From Oegoconia quadripuncta (Eukaryota > Arthropoda > Insecta > Lepidoptera > Autostichidae), in NCBI GenBank assembly GCA_949316235.1, contig OX438750.1, positions 3,362,501-3,426,500 on the forward strand: 64,000 nucleotides of DNA, written 5' to 3'. Below are positions 63,101 to 64,000 of the stretch, one piece after another. The position numbers and the translations under genes were made by a program. Within the stretch, counting starts at the first letter, position 1, and every line of letters begins with the position of its first letter. The notes below the pieces were generated by a model. The model saw nothing but the letters and a program-made list of their open reading frames with translations. It was not told where the DNA came from and made no database searches.

Positions 63101-63577
63101 GGAACCCATATGTGGGTCATGGGACTTGTGGACCTAGTTTCTGGTGTCCAATATTCTGTAAAAAAGCTTTTTTTCAACCTTTTCTTTTCGTGCCCTTTAT
63201 CGGCACTCTAATTTATATTGTTTTCTTACTAGACCTTACGTAGCAACCATTATTATACAGTTGAGCCATGCTTTAATTTTTTTCCAACTTAAAGTATGTC
63301 CGACTCCAGTTAGGGACAGAGGGAGATCAGTACGTACCCCAACTTAAGTTCAAAAATGGTCAGTGCCGAGGTGTTGCTTTCCTAGATGACTTTAACGCTT
63401 TAGTACTCAGGTTCTCTCACTTACCGAGATATTAAAAGTTTGATGAAGCATCTCCTCATAGACTTCCTCTTTTCCCATCCAAGAATATTGAGTTTTGATG
63501 TCCTTAGTACATTTGTCTGTAAGACAACATGTACACGCACGCAATGTTAATACCGAAGGTTTTATTTCTTCGTCCAT
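51121..63577 (-). CDS. ZAD-domain C2H2 zinc-finger protein (nine fingers), 5 coding exons
   Basis: complement(join(51121..52097, 53176..53295, 55258..55362, 58054..58180, 63425..63577)). 1482 bp, 493 residues plus TAG; all joins fit GT/AG and phase. The start ATG (63,577) is followed by [18 protein letters not shown]. The N-terminal ZAD domain has its zinc ligands as C15-x2-C18 and C62-x2-C65 (YPICEDC), split over exons 1 and 2. A basic/acidic linker ([15 protein letters not shown]) follows, then nine C2H2 fingers between about residues 210 and 488, one after another (YKCFCC … KSH). ZAD proteins are insect-specific nuclear DNA-binding factors that dimerise through ZAD. The target is unknown. 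The ninth finger has Cys-x2-Cys in [13 protein letters not shown] do not recognise a named orthologue. Confidence 0.92.
52338..53142 (+). repeat. Direct local duplication around a SINE
   Basis: 52,338-52,613 and 52,938-53,142 share AACATCAGGTGTGATTGAGG TCAAC, GTATTCAAGAACCAAAAAAA, ATTTTGCGGACGCCAT and CCTCCTTCCTTGGGCAGTC in the same order. The second lacks about 70 bp in the middle. A SINE-A (52,655-52,975) occupies the spacer and its 3' end forms the start of the second copy. Confidence 0.75.
52655..52975 (+). mobile_element. SINE family A, full length
   Basis: TTAACCGCTTCCGTGGCTCA head, B box GGTTCGATCCC, full body. It ends in a variant tail (CAACCAGTTACGCAACAAAA) instead of the usual GTACTAACCCGTTGTGC. 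Confidence 0.82.
53525..53620 (-). mobile_element. SINE family C fragment, antisense
   Basis: GTACACAGCGCCATCTAGTT … GGCTTGTATTATGGATACCA GATGGTTGATA. Confidence 0.65.
53625..54090. other. Intron of the zinc-finger gene, little recognised
   Basis: 53,636-53,700 has a tRNA-like look (GTCGGTGGCTTAGCGGTTGT) but no cloverleaf. The remainder is AT-rich. Confidence 0.4.
54095..54210 (+). repeat. 17-bp tandem repeat
   Basis: About four exact AACTAAATGTCATAAAA units, then degenerate ones (AAATGTCATAAAAATTTG, GATGTCATGAAAAG). Confidence 0.8.
54546..54872 (+). mobile_element. SINE family D, full length
   Basis: GACGCGGTCTCCCAATTTGG, B box GGGTTCAATTCCC, CAGACTGCTCTTAAACGGTG, CCCTGCAGTGGGATGGATG and a GACGATGAG end. 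Best copy of the family in the window; a 25-bp duplication around TATGGCC lies at 54,760-54,800. Confidence 0.8.
54901..55233 (+). mobile_element. LINE family H RT C-terminal end
   Basis: Open frame [20 protein letters not shown] … [40 protein letters not shown], then CCATCAGGTGAGAGTGTGG. Reads as the last RT segment of a non-LTR element. Directly upstream of (and antisense to) zinc-finger exon 3. Confidence 0.8.
55511..55745 (+). mobile_element. Non-autonomous Helitron, 235 bp
   Basis: Starts TCTAAATATATATAACTC after an A and ends CTAG before a T, i.e. inserted between A and T. It has the lepidopteran body ACTGACATAGTGATCTATCA, GGACGGATCGGGCTGAAATT and a 3' hairpin region ACGCGGACGAAGTCGCGGG 7 bp before the end. 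Confidence 0.85.
56102..56868. mobile_element. hAT-like element, 767 bp, 8-bp target duplication
   Basis: Termini CAGAGGTGTG and CATCTCTG are flanked by CCTATAAA at 56,094-56,101 and 56,869-56,876. The interior is built of GTATCT/AAATACTT-type repeats at both ends and a nested palindrome of GTAAATAACTTAATG units at about 56,505-56,595. No transposase frame, so non-autonomous. Confidence 0.82.
56872..57109 (-). mobile_element. SINE family B, full length antisense
   Basis: TAAATAATTAAATAAATATC TCGGACAC … CGCGGGATTCGAACCCGC … CACTACACCAATCGGTCGTC. CCTAT on both sides is the likely target duplication within the LINE. Confidence 0.85.
57535..57797. mobile_element. Near-perfect palindromic MITE (family P), 263 bp
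   Basis: CAGGGTGTAACGGTTAAGTG at one end and its complement CACTTAACCGTTACACGGTG-type arm at the other. The arms pair over about 110 bp with a short loop near TTGCATCGGGAGG. TATA on both sides. Confidence 0.82.
58365..59068 (+). mobile_element. Diverged SINE family A split by a LINE-related insertion
   Basis: Head CACCTCCGTGGCTCAAT (58,374-58,390) and the remainder from 58,830 (GATTACGAATCGGAGGTCGC) to the AAAAAAAA tail at 59,068. The insertion 58,391-58,829 contains the antisense RT C-terminus repeat also seen at 43,559. Confidence 0.6.
59330..59740 (-). mobile_element. SINE family C fragment, antisense, split by a MITE
   Basis: CACAGCGCCATCTAGTTCTA CACTAA continues at 59,707 with TAAGCAACTAAGCTTGTATT ATGG, matching 26,149-26,415 reversed. 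Confidence 0.75.
59375..59706. mobile_element. Harbinger-type MITE (family J), 332 bp, TAA duplication
   Basis: GGCCCGTATTAATAAACCAA TCTCAA and its inverted partner TTGAGATTGATTTATTAATA CGGGCC, flanked by TAA (59,372-59,374, 59,707-59,709). The interior is CTCAAG/CTTGAG-rich. Non-coding. Confidence 0.82.
60091..60660 (+). mobile_element. Element K, full copy, unclassified
   Basis: ATATATGTCGGAGATAGCGA and CCATCTCCGACATATATA are inverted termini; about 570 bp. Other copies are at 29,247-29,728 and 43,997-44,345, both inverted relative to this one. No coding capacity recognised. Confidence 0.68.
60960..61378 (+). mobile_element. RTE-type LINE 3' end with ATGT tail
   Basis: Open frame 60,981-61,247 reads [20 protein letters not shown], then RWFGHVERM and [18 protein letters not shown], the standard C-terminal extension of RTE/related RT proteins. 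UTR GCAGAAGAGGTGTGTCAGG and an (ATGT)n tail follow. Confidence 0.82.
61425..61570 (-). mobile_element. LINE 3' UTR, antisense
   Basis: CAATACAATACAAAATACTC TTTATTGCGC … ATCACTAAAAGCGAT, the uninterrupted form of 17,007-17,275. Confidence 0.65.
61941..62505 (-). repeat. Repeat L, copy 2 (inverted)
   Basis: TTAGCCCAGGGAAAATACGG at the left and TGTTGGGCTAA at the right are imperfect inverted termini. 62,100-62,490 is the reverse complement of 37,040-37,415. The layout suggests a non-autonomous DNA transposon of about 565 bp. Confidence 0.6.
62733..62880 (+). repeat. Repeat M, copy 2
   Basis: TTTCCCTTTCCGAAGCGGTA … ATCATGTATCTTATGTTGAA ATAAATG. See 39,150-39,320. Confidence 0.5.
62890..63420. 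other. First intron end of zinc-finger gene, nothing recognised
   Basis: AT-rich; a direct repeat of CATGGGAACCCATATGTGGGT near 63,098-63,122 is the only structure noticed. Confidence 0.4.
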
Positions 63578-63773
63578 TTTTTCAACGAATCGTTGAACGT
63601 GAAGAAAGAAAACTCAGGAAGAAAAGAACTAGGTAGTATCTATGTGTTCTAAGAAAATAATACGATTTCTTCTGGACAGTCTGAGGAATAAATTTTGTAT
63701 TCCTTTTAATTCACTACTCTCGGCGAAGGCAAAGGCTTCTAAGCCCATACAGCCATGTCTAATTTCAAATGTT

Positions 63774-63861
63774 ATTTTTTTTTTTTATGCACAACGGGTT
63801 GGTACTTGACCTCAATCACACCTGATGTTAAGTGAAGATGAGGTCGAAGTTGGAAGCGTAT
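63774..63861 (-). mobile_element. SINE family A 3' end only, antisense
   Basis: T-run, GCACAACGGGTTGGTACTTG … GAAGATGAGGTCGAAGTTGG AAGCGTA, then unrelated AT-rich sequence. It lies about 200 bp upstream of the zinc-finger gene start. Confidence 0.75.
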
Positions 63862-64000
63862 TTATTATTTATTTTTTTTACTTACTATTTACCATAATAA
63901 ATTTTGTTAACCAATTTTGTTATGAAGGATTACTCTGAACTTCTTGCGTCAGCTGTAGGTTGGCGAACGGTACACGGAAAATCAACAGGTCAGCAAGCAG

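Overview
The window looks like lepidopteran (moth or butterfly) nuclear DNA. It holds three host protein genes split by introns, embedded in a dense set of interspersed repeats: several families of tRNA-headed SINEs present in many copies, CR1/Jockey-type and RTE-type non-LTR retrotransposons, a Helitron with a typical lepidopteran 3' hairpin, hAT-, mariner- and Harbinger-like DNA elements, and 5S rRNA-derived repeats. Assigning it to Lepidoptera is an inference from the repeat families. The gene models were assembled by eye from reading frame, GT/AG splice sites and exon phase; each one closes in frame across all its joins.

Region 1 (1-21,140). A CR1/Jockey-like LINE fills the first 2.8 kb, with its ORF open from base 1 and an in-frame TAA late in the RT C-terminal region. 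It is followed by the 3' half (15 exons, 808 codons plus stop) of the spliceosomal helicase Brr2/SNRNP200: the second, degenerate helicase cassette plus its Sec63 unit. The 5' half must lie upstream of the window. One Brr2 exon (9289-9525) is followed by five decaying tandem copies of its own 3' part plus donor site.

Region 2 (21,140-34,100) has no convincing host gene. It contains SINEs, LINE 3' ends, a 16-bp minisatellite, several palindromic MITEs and AT-rich intergenic sequence.

Region 3 (34,100-45,813) is a complete plus-strand gene of eight coding exons for a secreted 402-residue clip-domain serine protease homologue. The active-site Ser is replaced by Gly, as in prophenoloxidase-activating cofactors. 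Its introns carry a 1-kb mariner-like transposon with about 270-bp inverted repeats and many other insertions.

Region 4 (45,814-51,070) is repeats only, including a 5S-derived repeat split by a nearly intact young LINE 3' end, and a composite of Harbinger-type MITEs.

Region 5 (51,070-64,000) is a complete minus-strand gene of five coding exons for a 493-residue ZAD / nine-C2H2-finger transcription factor. Its introns hold a LINE-SINE-hAT nest with clean target-site duplications, a Helitron, a 263-bp near-perfect palindrome and an RTE 3' end. The three genes have unrelated functions (splicing, innate immunity, transcription) and nothing suggests they are co-regulated. The notable biology is the intragenic exon amplification in Brr2, and the repeated placement of SINE sequence directly against splice acceptors and at one probable poly(A) site.
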